Shown here in pieces: positions 42,301-56,497 of a stretch of DNA of 64,000 bases. Origin of the DNA: Babylonia areolata (Eukaryota > Mollusca > Gastropoda > Neogastropoda > Buccinidae). The position numbers and the translations under genes were made by a program. The DNA lies in contig NC_134903.1 of NCBI RefSeq assembly GCF_041734735.1, positions 2,011,828 to 2,075,827 on the forward strand, in the 5' to 3' direction. The notes under the pieces are model-generated. The model was given only the letters and a program-made list of their open reading frames with translations, was not told where the DNA came from and searched no databases. Each line of letters opens with the position of its first letter. The first letter of the stretch is position 1.

Positions 42301-45300
42301 ACTTCGCCATGATTCTCCAAATGCCATCTCTGCTAACAGTATCGAAGGCCTTGGTCAGATCGACATAGGTGGAGTAAAGGTCGGCGTTCTGTTCCTGACA
42401 CCTCCTGGAGCTGCCTGTCAGCAAACACCATGTCGATAGTCCCGCGTTCTTTCCGGAAGCCACACTGGCTCTCTGGTAGGAGACCTTGCTCGAGGTGCGC
42501 TATGAGACGGTTGAGTAGCACTCTGGCCAGAGTCTTGCCTGCAACGGACAGCAGGGATATTCCACGATGGTTGTCACAGGCCTGACGATTTCCTTTGCGC
42601 TTGTACAGGTGTATGATGGAAGCGTCTTTGAAGTCCTGTGGAACTGCCTCATGCTGCCAGATGAGCTGGAACAGCTGATGAAGCTTCTCAGTCAGCGCCA
42701 TACCACCTTCTTTGTAGACCTCAGCTGGAATGGAGTCGGGGGATTTGCCATTGGATAGAAGACAGATAGCTTTCTGGGTCTCCTCCAAAGTTGGAATGGC
42801 ATCCAACGACTCACTGACTGGCAACTGGGGGAGTCGGTCAAAGGCTTCCTCATTGATGGTGGAAGGGCGGTTCAGTATGCTGTCAAAGTGTTCAACCCAT
42901 CTCTCAAGGATCCCGTCCTTGTCAGTGATTAGGGTAGAACCATCAGCACTGAGGAGTGGAGCAGATCCGGAGGTGGTGGGACCGTAGACTTCTTTCAGGC
43001 CGTTATAGAAGTTCTTCATGTCGTTCCTGTCTGAAAAGCCCTGGATCTCATCAGCTTTGTTGTTCAACCGGGAATCCTGCACTGTCGCAGCTTCAGCTGG
43101 ATGGTGCTGCGTGCGCTTTTCAGTATGTCTTTCTTTGACTGTGACTTGGGATCTTCAATGTGAGCTCTGTAGGCTTGGCGTTTGTCTTCCAGTAGCTGCT
43201 TGATCTCAGTGCAGTTCTCATCAAACCAGTCTTTGTGCTTCCTGGCAGAAGGCCCCAGGCACTCCATGGCAGTGTTGTACACCGTCTCATGCAGTGCGCC
43301 CCATGCTGCCTCCACATTCTGGTTGTCCAGCACGGTGGACTCAAGGCGTTCCTCCAGGGTGTCAGCAAAGCTCTGCTTGATGTTGCCTAGCTCCAGCTTG
43401 TTGACATTCAGGCGTTTGGGTGCTTTCATGCCCTGAGGCCGTCTCTTGGGCTGGATGCGGAGGTTGTGTTTGGAGACGATAAGGCGGTGGTCTGTCTAGC
43501 ACTCGGCGCCGCACATGGCCCTCATAACTCGTACGTCCAGCCTGTCCCTCTTCCTGACGATGACAAAGTCGATGAGATGCCAATGCCCAGAGCGAGGATG
43601 CATCCATGACGTCCTGTTACGGGTAGGGAGGCAGAAGACGGTGTTTGTGATAAGAAGGTCGTGCTCGACACATATCTGTAGAAGTAGCTGACCATTGCTG
43701 TTACAGTTGCCAACCCCATGCTTCCCAATCACGCCTTCCCAGGAGGTGCTGTCACACTAATGTAACAGAATGTCAATTTACGACACAGTGAGCAATGCAT
43801 TGCATGTACCGTTTGACTACGCTCTGCAAGGGTATTTCAACAAACAAACAACACTAAACAAACGTAGAATAACGTGTAGAACATGACACCTCAGTTCTTA
43901 ACTAAAGGTACATATTGGCAGTTCTACTACAGGTACAATGCCATATGATTATCTACGACTTCTCAATAGCTTTTCAAAAATATAAAAAGAACAGCAGAGG
44001 AGGTAACTGATGTCCCGACTATATGGGCTAGAATATTTGATTATAGTGGAGAGTGTCTTGCCCAAGTTACATCCCCACTTTCTCGGCCAAGAGGGTTTAA
44101 GGATAGTCGGCGTTGGGAATGATTCCCAAAGGCCAACTAGAGCCTTAGGCTGCAGCACTAACAGCCAGTGCAACTTTGCCTCCTAGATTAAGAGTCATAG
44201 TCCTTCACAAAAGACTAAGCTGTAAATGATTTCCTATTGCAATGGAGAAACCATTGATAATGCAGCTCTCACTTTGCTGCTGGCACAACTATAAGCTTAT
44301 GTCAATCTATGTTATAAGCTGAGTGTTGGCAAAAAATCGTGATAATGCATTTCCTTTACATATATCTGTTTTTCTATTGTGTACTTTTTTCATATAGTTC
44401 AGTAATACATGCGTGTAAAACTGGTTTGACCTTATTCTGCATCTGTCTACGAAAAAAGAGAGCTGCCTCGTTTCGTTTTTTCATCAGTACCAGATACGAT
44501 AAGCTCGAGGCTGAAGAACAACTTTCACAATTTCCACATATTTTTTTGTCTTTCATCTTATTTTCGAGCTGAAGCCAGAACAATCGTATAACTTGGCAAA
44601 ACCACAAATATTGTTGCACAACATCTTTTTCAGTGTCACAAGAATTACATCTATCGTTTTCAGTATCGTCCATTTTAGAAATATTAATCAACACTAAAAT
44701 TCTATCACAGAGTTTGAGTTGAAACCATTGCATCTGTATTTCCTTAATGTTCCTTATCTTTCTTAATACAGCCATCACTCCAGTGCTTGCCTAAAAGCCT
44801 GAACATTAGGTACCCCTGTTCCTCCGTTTTCTGCGTCACACACCGCAGACACTCATTTTATCTTGTTTTGTTGTTGTTGTGTCCATATCCTTTTTGAAGC
44901 CTTAAAAATTTCTGATTCTTTGGAGTTGCCCCTAATTTCCATAAAGGCGTTATAAGCTAACAAAAACTTAATTGACCTTTCCACTTTCCACTGCAACCAA
45001 TAAATGCAGAGTATGTCACTGGGTTCCCGAGCAGCAGAGTACTTTTCCAGGTGACCTGTACACGCGAGCAGTGCATGTCAACAATGGCGTCTGACCCAGT
45101 TTCTTCCCAGTTCCAAAACAGACAAATCAGGCGACAAAGCCAACGTTTTACAGCGTTGAAAGTTCTGGAACTGCTTCAAACAGAACGTTCTGATGTTGAT
45201 GAGTAAGGTGATGACAGTGATGAAGAACATGCAAGATTATCAAACACTGTCTTAATCAACATTGGTTTCTTTGTATCATGTATATTGCTGAAATACGGAA

Positions 45301-46862
45301 GTTGCAAAACTATGTTTCTTTATTTGTATCATGTATATTGCTGAAATACGGAAGTTGTAAAACTATGTTTCTTTGTTTGTATCATGTATATTGCTGAAAT
45401 ACGGAAGTTGTAAAACTATGTTTCTTTATTTGTAACATGTATATTGCTGAAATACGGAAGTTGCAAAACTATGTTTCTTTATTTGTATCATGTATATTGC
45501 TGAAATACGGAAGTTGCAAAACTATGTTTCTTTATTTGTATCATGTATATTGCTGAAATACGGAAGTTGCAAAACTATGTTTCTTTATTTGTATCATGTA
45601 TATTGCTGAAATACGGAAGTTGCAAAACTATGTTTCTTTATTTGTATCATGTATATTGCTGAAATGCGGAAGTTGCAAAACTATGTTTCTTTATTTGTAT
45701 CATGTATATTGCTGAAATGCGGAAGTTGCAAAACTATGTTTCTTTGTGGTCAATTTCAGTTTTACCCGAAATCTCACTGCACGGTGTGGCGGTTATCAAC
45801 GCAGCGCTATTGAGAAAATCATCCTGGTGAGTGTGTCTGTCTACACTGTTTGTTTATGTACGTGTGTACGTATGCAACAGCAAAGTGAGAGCTGTATGAT
45901 CAATGTTTTCTCCATTGCATTCAAAACTAGATGAAATAAGTTACAATTGAACGCTAACAAAACTGAAGCAATGATCATTGGAACTAAACAAAAACTATCT
46001 TCCATCACAGTGACACAGTCAAACGTGACAGTACATCCATCCCCCTTTCCAGCTCAGTCAGGAACCTCGGCGTTGTCCTTGACAACACACTGTCAACGCA
46101 AACAAATATCAGTCAGGCACGTCAATCCTGCTGCTGTCAGTTGCAGCGCATCAGTCCCCTTCAGAAATATCTGTCCACCGACGCAACATACAGACTTGTC
46201 CTTTCTCTCATTCTCTCTCGTATTGACTACTGTAACTATCTGTTGTCTGGATTGCCTGCTTCATCCATTCTGTCCCGTCAGCGCATACAAAACTATGCTG
46301 CCCGACTCGTCCTCAGAATGAAAAGATCTGAGCACATCACTCCTCTTTTGCAGCATCTCCATTGGCTCCCTGTCTCACACAGAATAAAGTACAAGATCAG
46401 TACTCTATGTTATAAATGTGTGTACAAATCTGCTCCTTCCTATCTCTGTGGCTGACTTCACCTCTACACTCCATCTCGTTCTCTACGATCAGCTTCGGAT
46501 CCACTCTGTTTACGCATACCCAGATTCAAACAATCCACTGTCGGTCGCCGTTCTTTCTCTGTCTCTGGACCTTGCATTTGGAATGAACTTACTCTTTCGC
46601 TTCGTCAAGTCTCCGCACTCAGCTCTTTCAAGTCTGGCCTTAAAACCCACCTCTTCCCAAAATAGCCTCCCTTCCCTGCCTCTTTCTTGTCTTCAGTTTC
46701 TCCAGTTTGAGAGTTATGCATGCGTGTGAATGACTGGTGTGAAAGTGCTTTGGTTTGTCTCTGCACAAGATTCAGTGCGAAATGATTATCATTATTATCA
46801 TTATCATCAATATTATTATGATTATAATGGGAAGTATGGGTGTACGTATATATGTTACATAC

Positions 46863-46908
<46 letters not shown>

Positions 46909-46919
46909 GTATCTCTGTA

Positions 46920-46950
<31 letters not shown>

Positions 46951-46993
46951 GCACACACACACACACACACACGCACGCACGCACGCACGCAAT

Positions 46994-47029
<36 letters not shown>

Positions 47030-47887
47030 TATATATATATATGATGACTGACCAGGTAGAAAAGTGACCACTGATCACCCACTCTGTATCATTATACAAG
47101 TTAAGCAGACTGCAAAGACAATCGCGTGTGCTGCGAAACAGATCGGCTCAAATCAAGCTAATTCTGATAAGAAGTGTGTTTCTTACAAGGTGTTCAATAA
47201 TATATTTCTAAATTATTCCTGAACCGATTTACGTCGGATAGGTCGCAAAAGAAAGAGCTCAACGCCTACTTTCTGATGAGTATAAAATGAAATGTTGATT
47301 ATCTAAGATGAATTTATAATCTTAATTTAAGTCACCTGAAAAGGGTCAGTTTTAGCGAGCTCGTCGCTGAAACTTACAAACTGCGTTAAAACAGTTAACG
47401 TAGGCAAACATAAATGAAATAGATTTAAAGATGGAATTGCGACGATTCTGTCAGTATATAATACTTGCAGTTTACTGATCTGACAAAAAAGATATCAATT
47501 AAATACCCAGCGTCAGAAACACATATGTCAGCTCACCCAATTGTGTACAGTGATGCTGGTAATAGAGTGATGTGTGGCGAGACAAAATGACGTAAGCTTA
47601 GCGTCAGTTGAAATCTTTAGACTGACGAACATGCAACTGAAATCAAGTAAGCTTCTAGCTGATTAAAATGTGTGTGTAAGCACAACAAATATAATATTAC
47701 AGTGAATGATACAGACACTTGATTTAATAAATGATTGGAGCCTTTGTCTAAAAGGGGATTTGCATTCAAACCGGGAATGGCGTCACACATTGTGCGCGAG
47801 TCGTTGTAGACCGGCAAGTCAGTTGCGAAAACGGTGTCTACTGTTGGTGTTGTGGTAAACAGTCAGTGAAGCCAGCCTAGCGCTTGG

Positions 47888-47931
<44 letters not shown>

Positions 47932-47932
47932 T

Positions 47933-47975
<43 letters not shown>

Positions 47976-49551
47976 TAAACTAGCACAGGAAACGAACTTG
48001 ACAGGGTGGTAGAAATGAATGAGACCTTTAAAGTCACCCCTTTATATTGGTGTGGTAATCAGGATCAGAGGACTACGGCAAAATAAAAATAAGATAAAGA
48101 CCGTGGTGTGCCCCAATTTTAATCAACCTTGGTCTTCTGACTGGTTATGGGTACAGTATGATCCCTAGAGAAATTCAAAATCAAAGGTTAAAGGTCAAGG
48201 TCACAACCTGGCATACGATATCAATAGGAAATATTTCTGCGAGAGAGGTCTGCTATGTAATCTTCGGCAGACTTGGTAAAAAAGATTACTTGTGGTGAAA
48301 GCGAAACCATGAAAAGAAACAAAAGTCAAAGATCAAGGTCACAACATGACCCCCTAGGAAAAATGTGAAAGTCATAGAAGTTTGGTTTTTTCCGATTTTC
48401 ATACAACATGGTATACCAATGCTGTGTAAAATTCTGTGTCAAAGGTAAAGGTCACATCAGTGTATCTTTTAACCATATTACCCATGATGATTGTGCATGA
48501 CTTTTTTTTTCTCTCATCGTTTTTTTCATAATTCTAAGTGCATACCACAAGTTAGTCTTGAAGGCCTTGCCTCTCTCGTTAAGGTGGGGTTTTTTTAATA
48601 TGATTTTATTTCTTCTTTTTTTTCTTTTTATGTTAACGTTTCACACAAACATGGAACAGGGTCTCAAGGCACGATCAGTGCGTTGGATCTATGCGAAGAT
48701 CAGGCATTGACTCAAAACAAAAAAATATATATATATTTATATATAATTATGTGTGTACATATATGTTGTTGGTTTTTTGTTGTTGTTGTTGTTTTTTTAA
48801 AGCAGATGTGTTGTAGCGTATATGGATCAGTATGCATGCTTTGACACCTCAACTGAAACTGTTGCAGTTGGTGCTGTTTTGTTGTTGTTGTTTGTTTGTG
48901 TCGTTTTTGTTGTTGTTGTTTGTTTCTTGATTATTTCTCCATCCCCTCTATTATTTTATTTTTTTATTATTTTTTCTGTCTCCCATCCCCAGCACCCAAA
49001 CTATACTGAGGTGCGTTTCTTGCCGTTCAACGACGTGGCTCTACTGAAGCTGGCTGAGCCCTTTGATATGTCCCACTTCTGTCAGATGGCCATTCTCCCT
49101 GACGATGACATTGACGATGACGACCTGCTCCAGGACTATGTCTTCGCCATTGGCCGTAATGCCGGTATGTATTTGTATTTGTATCGAAGTGAATTTTGCT
49201 ACATGATTTTGCCAGGGACAACACTTTTGTTGCCGTTGGTTCTTTTACGTGCACTGAATGCATGCTGCACACAAGACTTCGGTTTATCATCTCATCCGAA
49301 TGACTAGCGTCCAGACCACTACTTAAGGTCTAGTGGAGGGCGAGAAAATACTGGCGACTGCCGGTGTGATTCGAACCAGTGTGCTCAGATTCTCTCGCTT
49401 TCTATGCGGACTGTATCCCTCTCGTTGTCACTGGCACCATTAATACTGCTGCTGCTGTTGCTGTTGCTGCTGCTGCTGTTGCTGCTGCTACTGTTGCTGC
49501 TGCTGCTGTTGCTGCTGCTGTTGCTGCTGCTACTGTTGCTGCTGCTACTGG

Positions 49552-49588
<37 letters not shown>

Positions 49589-50192
49589 GCTGCTGCTACT
49601 GTTGCTGGTGATGATGATAATGCTTGTGCTACGACTAATGTTCCTGCTTCTAGTGTTATTACTACTACTCAGGATGATGATACTGATGATGATGGTGATG
49701 ATGATGATAATGATGATAATAATAATAACAATGATGATAGTTTCAGTTTCAGTAGCTCAAGGAGGCGTCACTGCGTTCGGACAAATCCATATACGCTAAA
49801 CCACATCTGCCAAGCAGATGCCTGACCAGCAGCGTAACCCATCGCGCTTAGTCAGGCCTTGAGGGGGAAAAAAAGGTGAATAAATGATTGATAAGCTTAC
49901 ACAAATAAATAAATAAATAAATAATAAATAATAACTATAATGTAAAAAAAAAAAAAAAAAAAAAAAAAGCAAATAGATGTAAAACATGAAGACACACATT
50001 CACATATACACCCACACATGCATAACAGATATGCACCGAACATGCAGTTTCACAGATATGAAAGCAGTCAAATACATATAAACGTACATGAGCTCCAACA
50101 CACACACACACACACCACACACATTACCCTGCACCTCCTCTACCCCCCTCCTCCACACACTCATTTCTGGTCTACGTAACACAGCTTCCACG

Positions 50193-50247
<55 letters not shown>

Positions 50248-50308
50248 TGAACACTTACTTGTACAAGCGCACACACATATGCCCATATCTCCACACACAT
50301 ATGTACAA

Positions 50309-50359
<51 letters not shown>

Positions 50360-50472
50360 CGTTCCAATATCCTGTTGCTCCCACAGTGTAGGCATGCATA
50401 CACTCACATACCTCATCCTCTACCCCACCTCCCCCCGCACCCCCACGTCCCCCTCTCTCACACACACACACA

Positions 50473-50527
<55 letters not shown>

Positions 50528-51399
50528 GCACGCACGCACGTGCACAGAACTCTACTGACACCTGTGTACACTTACACTCTCGCGCATGCACAAACGCACT
50601 CAAAAATACAGACCCACACATGCACACAAACACACACACATACACACACGCACAGAGGCTGCCACTGATTGGCCGCAAGAGGGATGGGAAAAGATCTCTG
50701 ATGCCAAGAACGTGGCGTCTAGTGTGTTGCTCAGTCTATTGTATTTGGAAAAGCCCACAGAGACTCTGTTCCGTTTTGAAGAAGTTTGCGCAATGTTGGT
50801 TTGGAAATGATGCCGATATTTGTTTGATTAGCAAAGCATCGTGCTCTACCTTTCATGTTAGACTTTCGGCCACTCCCTCTCTCTGCTTTTATTTCTTTGA
50901 GGCGATCGATGGTGTGATGGCCTTGTACCTGTTCTTTTTGATATTCTTTGACTTTTCTGAGGATTTCCGATTGTCCTAGATGTAGGCCGCTCGTTGGTGT
51001 TGCGTTACCAGCAAGTCTGTCAGCTCGCTCATTTCCCTTAACACCTGCATGTCCCGGGCAGTATGACCATGTGAGTTTTTTAATCTGAAAGGCCTCTGGC
51101 CATTCCCGACAATGTCTTCCTAGAGTGGGTGAAATGGCTGTGTTGAATAGATGGTTGAGGTTTTCGGGGTTTTTGAAAATTTCACAGTCTTTCAAAGGAA
51201 TGAAGGAAGAGGAGTAGCATGATGATAATAAGGTGGTATTCGTTTAGAGTTTATCCTGCAGCTTTTAGTGCATTCAGGCACTGCATCCAGTATAAATAAG
51301 AGACATGGTTCCTCGGTCCTTGACATCTTTCACAATCATGGTGACCAGGGCTCAATATTCCATCGTCATCATCGCAACACCTCTTTCGATTAGTTTGTC

Positions 51400-51459
<60 letters not shown>

Positions 51460-51610
51460 TGTGCGTGTGTAGGCGTATGTGTGTGTGTTGCGGCGGGGGG
51501 GGGGGGGGGTGTTGTGTGTCTGATAAACAGTCTTAGCTCGGGTGGCATTCTCTTGTGAGTTTGGAAATGGCATATACTCTGTCACGACTTGGTTAAAATG
51601 AGATATGTGT

Positions 51611-51660
<50 letters not shown>

Positions 51661-51750
51661 GGAGGTGGGAGTGCGGGGGGAGGTGGGGTAGAGGATGAGG
51701 TATGTGAGTGTATGCATGCCTACACTGTGGGAGCAACAGGATATTGGAAC

Positions 51751-51800
<50 letters not shown>

Positions 51801-52069
51801 TTGTATGTACGTGTGTGGGGTTGGAGGTGGGAGATATGGGCGTATGTGTGTGTGCTTGTACAAGTAAGTGTTCATCTCTGTGAGTGTGTGTTTGTGTGTG
51901 TGTGTGTGTGTGTGCCGTGGAAGCTGCGATACGTAGACTAGAAATGAGTGTGTGGAGGAGGGGGTAGAGGAGGTGCAAGGTAATGTGTGTGTGTGTGTTG
52001 GAGCTCATGTACGTTTATATGTATTTGACTGTGCTTTCATATGTGCTTGTACAAGTAAGTGTTCATCTC

Positions 52070-52118
<49 letters not shown>

Positions 52119-52187
52119 CGTGGAAGCTGCGATACTTAGACTTGAAATGAGTGTGTGGAGGAGGGGGCTAGAGGAGGTGCACGGTAA

Positions 52188-52227
<40 letters not shown>

Positions 52228-52909
52228 TGTGTGTGTGTGTGTGTTGGAGCTCATGTACGTTTATATGCATTTGACTGTGCTTTCATATATGTGAAACTGC
52301 ATGTTTGGTGCATTTCTTTTATGCATGTGTGGGTGTATGTGTGAATGTGTGTCTTCATATTTTACATTTATTCGCTTATTTATCACCATTGTTGTCTTAT
52401 TTATTTATTTATGTTTTATTATTATCATTTTATTAGTATTACTAATATTATAACTACTACCTTTTTCTATATTATAATTATTTATTTATTTATTTATGCA
52501 AGCTTATCTATTATTTATTCCCCCGGTTTTTTTGGTTTTTTTGGGTTTTTTTTGTTTTGTTTTTTTTTTTCTCAAGGCCTGACTAAGCGCGTTGGGTTAC
52601 GCTGCTGGTCAGGCATCTGCTTGGCAGATGTGGTGTAGCGTATATGGTTTTGTCCGAACGCAGTGACGCCTCCTTGAGCTACTGAAACTGAAACTGAAAT
52701 TGGTTAAAAAAAATATATAAAAAAAAATAATAATAAAAAAATAATAAAAAGCATGTGCATTTGCTTGCCCAAGAAGAAGACGGTGAAGAACAAAAAGAAA
52801 ATGAAGAAGTGTTTATATGAGGAAGAAAAATAGGGAATACTTGAAAAATACATTGCCCTGGTCAAGTTAATTACGTTTCGTTTCGATTACAAAAAAGCAG
52901 AAAACAAAA

Positions 52910-52988
<79 letters not shown>

Positions 52989-55900
52989 CAAAAAACAAAA
53001 AAAAAACCACACACACACAAACACAACACAAACACGCAAGCGAACATACAACCAAACATGGAAAAGACAGCAGCCCTCACTGACTTCATGAACTGCTCCT
53101 CGGACCATGACGGAGGAGTGCTGGGGGCTGCCCCCATCCTGTTTTCTCCTCACTAACAATGGTACTAACCTGTGCATTCTATTGGACCAGACAAAAACCT
53201 AATTTTTGAGTTGTGGAAGATTTCAGCACAAGGGTTGAACCATTTACGGGTTAACTGGCCACAGCAGTCATTTAAGGCCTGTGCCAGGATGAATGACGGG
53301 CACAATAGCCGAGTGGTTAAAGCGTTTGACTTTCAATCTGAGTGTCCCGGGTTCGAATCTCGGTAATGGTGCCAGGTGGGTAAAGAGTGGAGAATTTTCC
53401 GATGCTGCACATGTCAGCATATGTGCAGACCTGCTTGTGCCTGAACCCCCTTCGTGTGTATTCGCAAACAAAAGATCAAACATGCACGTTGAAGATCATG
53501 TAATCCATTGTCAGCGTTCGGTGGGTTATGGAAACAAGAAGATACCCAGCATGCACACCCCCGAAAACGGAGTATAGCTGCCTAAATGGCGGGGTAAAAA
53601 CGGTCATACACGTAAACGCCCACTCGTGTACATACGAGTGAACGTTGGATCACGAACGAAGAAGTAGAAGCACAAGGGTTTTATTTTTTGTTTGTTTGTT
53701 TTTGTTGTTGTTGTTGTTGTTTTTGCTGCCCCCTCATCTGCACCGTTTCAGTGGCATTACTCCCACGCCGCTCATTTAGATTCCCCCATACACGGCCACA
53801 CCCGGGTTCGTCCGTCACAGTTCCAGCGTCGGCAGTCCACAGGGAACCATCGATGTTAGGTCGCCAGGAGGCCACACACCACAGGAGACCCTGCACTGCT
53901 GCTGAGTCACTTCGGTGGTGTTCAGTGGTGCCTGTTCTGATTTAACGTACTTAGGACACCACCTACTAAGCCCCTTACTAACGACAATAATGGTTTAGTT
54001 GCGGAGCCAGACTGAGTGAGCGTCCCTTCCAGAGTGGAGACCGCCACCACGTCCCTCCAACAAGAGCCCCGCCCCCCCCCCCCCCCCCCCCCCCCCCGCC
54101 CCCCCCCCCCCCCCCCCCATGAATCTGCCGACACTGAAGACATTGACAGGACTCATCCCAAGCACAGAAGTGGAAGGGTATTGAAACTGAGGTCACCATG
54201 AGAGCAGGGCATGAAAGGCCACAGACTCTGACACTGTGTTGTCTATATTGATGATGATGGAGGAGGAGGATGACGATGACGATGTTGCCATGGAGGTCCA
54301 TTTTGGTTTGGGACTGCGTGACAAGGCTGTACTCTACGCTTCTTGTCATAATGATATCCCGGCGTTAACCAGGCCCGAGAGATACAGGCACTTGCAGTGT
54401 TGGTCAAGTAATTTGAGCAACACACCCAAAGACGCATCCTTGAAGTGGATGACACTCGACTGTGTGGTCCCAGTGTCCCCATTTAAGCCCACAGCACACT
54501 CAACTCTGGGTAGGAGCCGGCCATGGGCCGAAAAACCCACCTCCGCTGGGATTTGAACCCGCGTCCTCCCAACCGTCAGTACGCGACGCTAACCACTTCG
54601 CCATGGAGGCTGGTAAGAAGCACAAGGGTTGAACTTCTCACGGGCTGACTGCCCGCTACAGTCATTTCAGGACCAGAGTTGAACCTCTTGCAGTGACTGC
54701 CCGCTACAGTCATTTCAGGACCAGGGTTGAACCTCTTGCAGGCTGACTGCCCGCTACAGTCATTTCAGGACCAGAGTTGAACCTCTTGCAGGCTGACTGC
54801 CCGCTACAGTCATTTCAGGACCAGAGTTGAACCTCTTGCAGGCTGACTGCCCGCTACAGTCATTTCAGGACCAGAGTTGAACCTTTTGCAGGCTGACTGC
54901 CCGCTACAGTCATTTCAGGACCAGAGTTGAACCTTTTGCAGTGACTGCCCGCTACAGTCATTTCAGGACCAGAGTTGAACCTTTTGCAGTGACTGCCCGC
55001 TACAGTCATTTCAGGACCAGAGTTGAACCTCTTGCAGTGACTGCCCGCTACAGTCATTTCAGGACCAGGGTTGAACCTCTTGCAGGCTGACTGCCCGCTA
55101 CAGTCATTTCAGGACCAGAGTTGAACCTTTTGCAGTGACTGCCCACTACAGTCATTTCAGGACCAGGGTTGAACCTCTTGCAGGCTGACTGCCCACTACA
55201 GTCATTTCAGGACCAGAGTTGAACCTCTTGCAGGCTGACTGCCCACTACAGTCATTTCAGGACCAGGGTTAAACCTTTTGCAGGCTAACGCACTGATCTA
55301 AAAATAGATGGATAGCTCTTTGGCTAGGAAAGCTTGAGCCAACTGGACGCAATACTGACACTTGTACCCGGCTGTCAGTCCGTTGAGAAGTCGTCTGCAA
55401 ACTGGTGGTAGTTGCTGAACTCTAACCTTGTATCTTCGATATAAGTCGCGTTATGTATGCTCCCATGACATACCAAATGTTGTGTCTTGATCGATATCTG
55501 CCAATGGTTTATTAACCAAAGTTACAACAGGAAAACAGTGCAATGACACGTAGCGCAAATATGCTGTGGAGGCACACACAGGAATGTCAGCTTAACTAAC
55601 GCCACGAGCAAGCGAAAGCTTGCCGTTAAGCAGTCACCGTAGCCAACTGAGCGACTGGCTGCATAAGTATATGAAGTAACTGCTTCGCACTGTACTTTCA
55701 TGAGTAGCATAATGGCTGATTCAGCACTTCCACTGGCTTCAGTTAGCAAAGGGGCTCAAAGAAGGCATGGGCTATCCACCGCTTTTGAGACCAGTGTGGC
55801 TAACTGCCCACTGCAGTCATTTCAGGCTAACTGTCCACTGCAGTCATTTCAGGCTAACTACCCACTGCAGTCATTTCAGGCCTTCACCAGGATGACTTCA

Positions 55901-56450
55901 TGGGGTTAACTTGGAGGGTCGTGGTGGGAGGTGGGGGGGCGGGGGGGGAACGGGGGGGGGGGGGGCATTGTGCGCTATCACACCGGTGTTGTTTGTGACA
56001 GCGAGGCTCGGCCATGGACAGCCAGTGATAGTGGCGCTGATGATCCAGCCCGACGGTGTTTGCATCGCTTACTCTCTGGATTACGACGCTGACACACAGA
56101 TGTGTCTGTTGAGCTCGAGCAACTATGAGGCAGTTTGTTTTGTGAGTGATCTGTGCTCTCTGAGCACTTTCTGTTTTTTGACATCTTTCACATGAATAAG
56201 GGTTTGGTTTTTGTGACTGATCTGTGCTATCTGTACATTTTGTTTTATCTGTGCTATCTGTACATTTTGTTTTTAATATCTTTCACATAAATAAGTTGGG
56301 GTTTTTTGTGAGCTATCTGTGCTCTCTCTTTGGGCACGTTTTGTTTTAGACATCTTTCACATGAATAAGGGTTTGTTTTTTGTGAGTGATTCGTGCTATC
56401 TGAACACTTTGTTTTTCACATCTTTCACATAAATAAAGGTTTCTTTTTTC

Positions 56451-56497
<47 letters not shown>

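Noticed and set aside
49404-49799. Poly-Leu and poly-Ala frames
   Set aside because: Produced by the expanded TGC triplet tract; not in the same form in unit 1.
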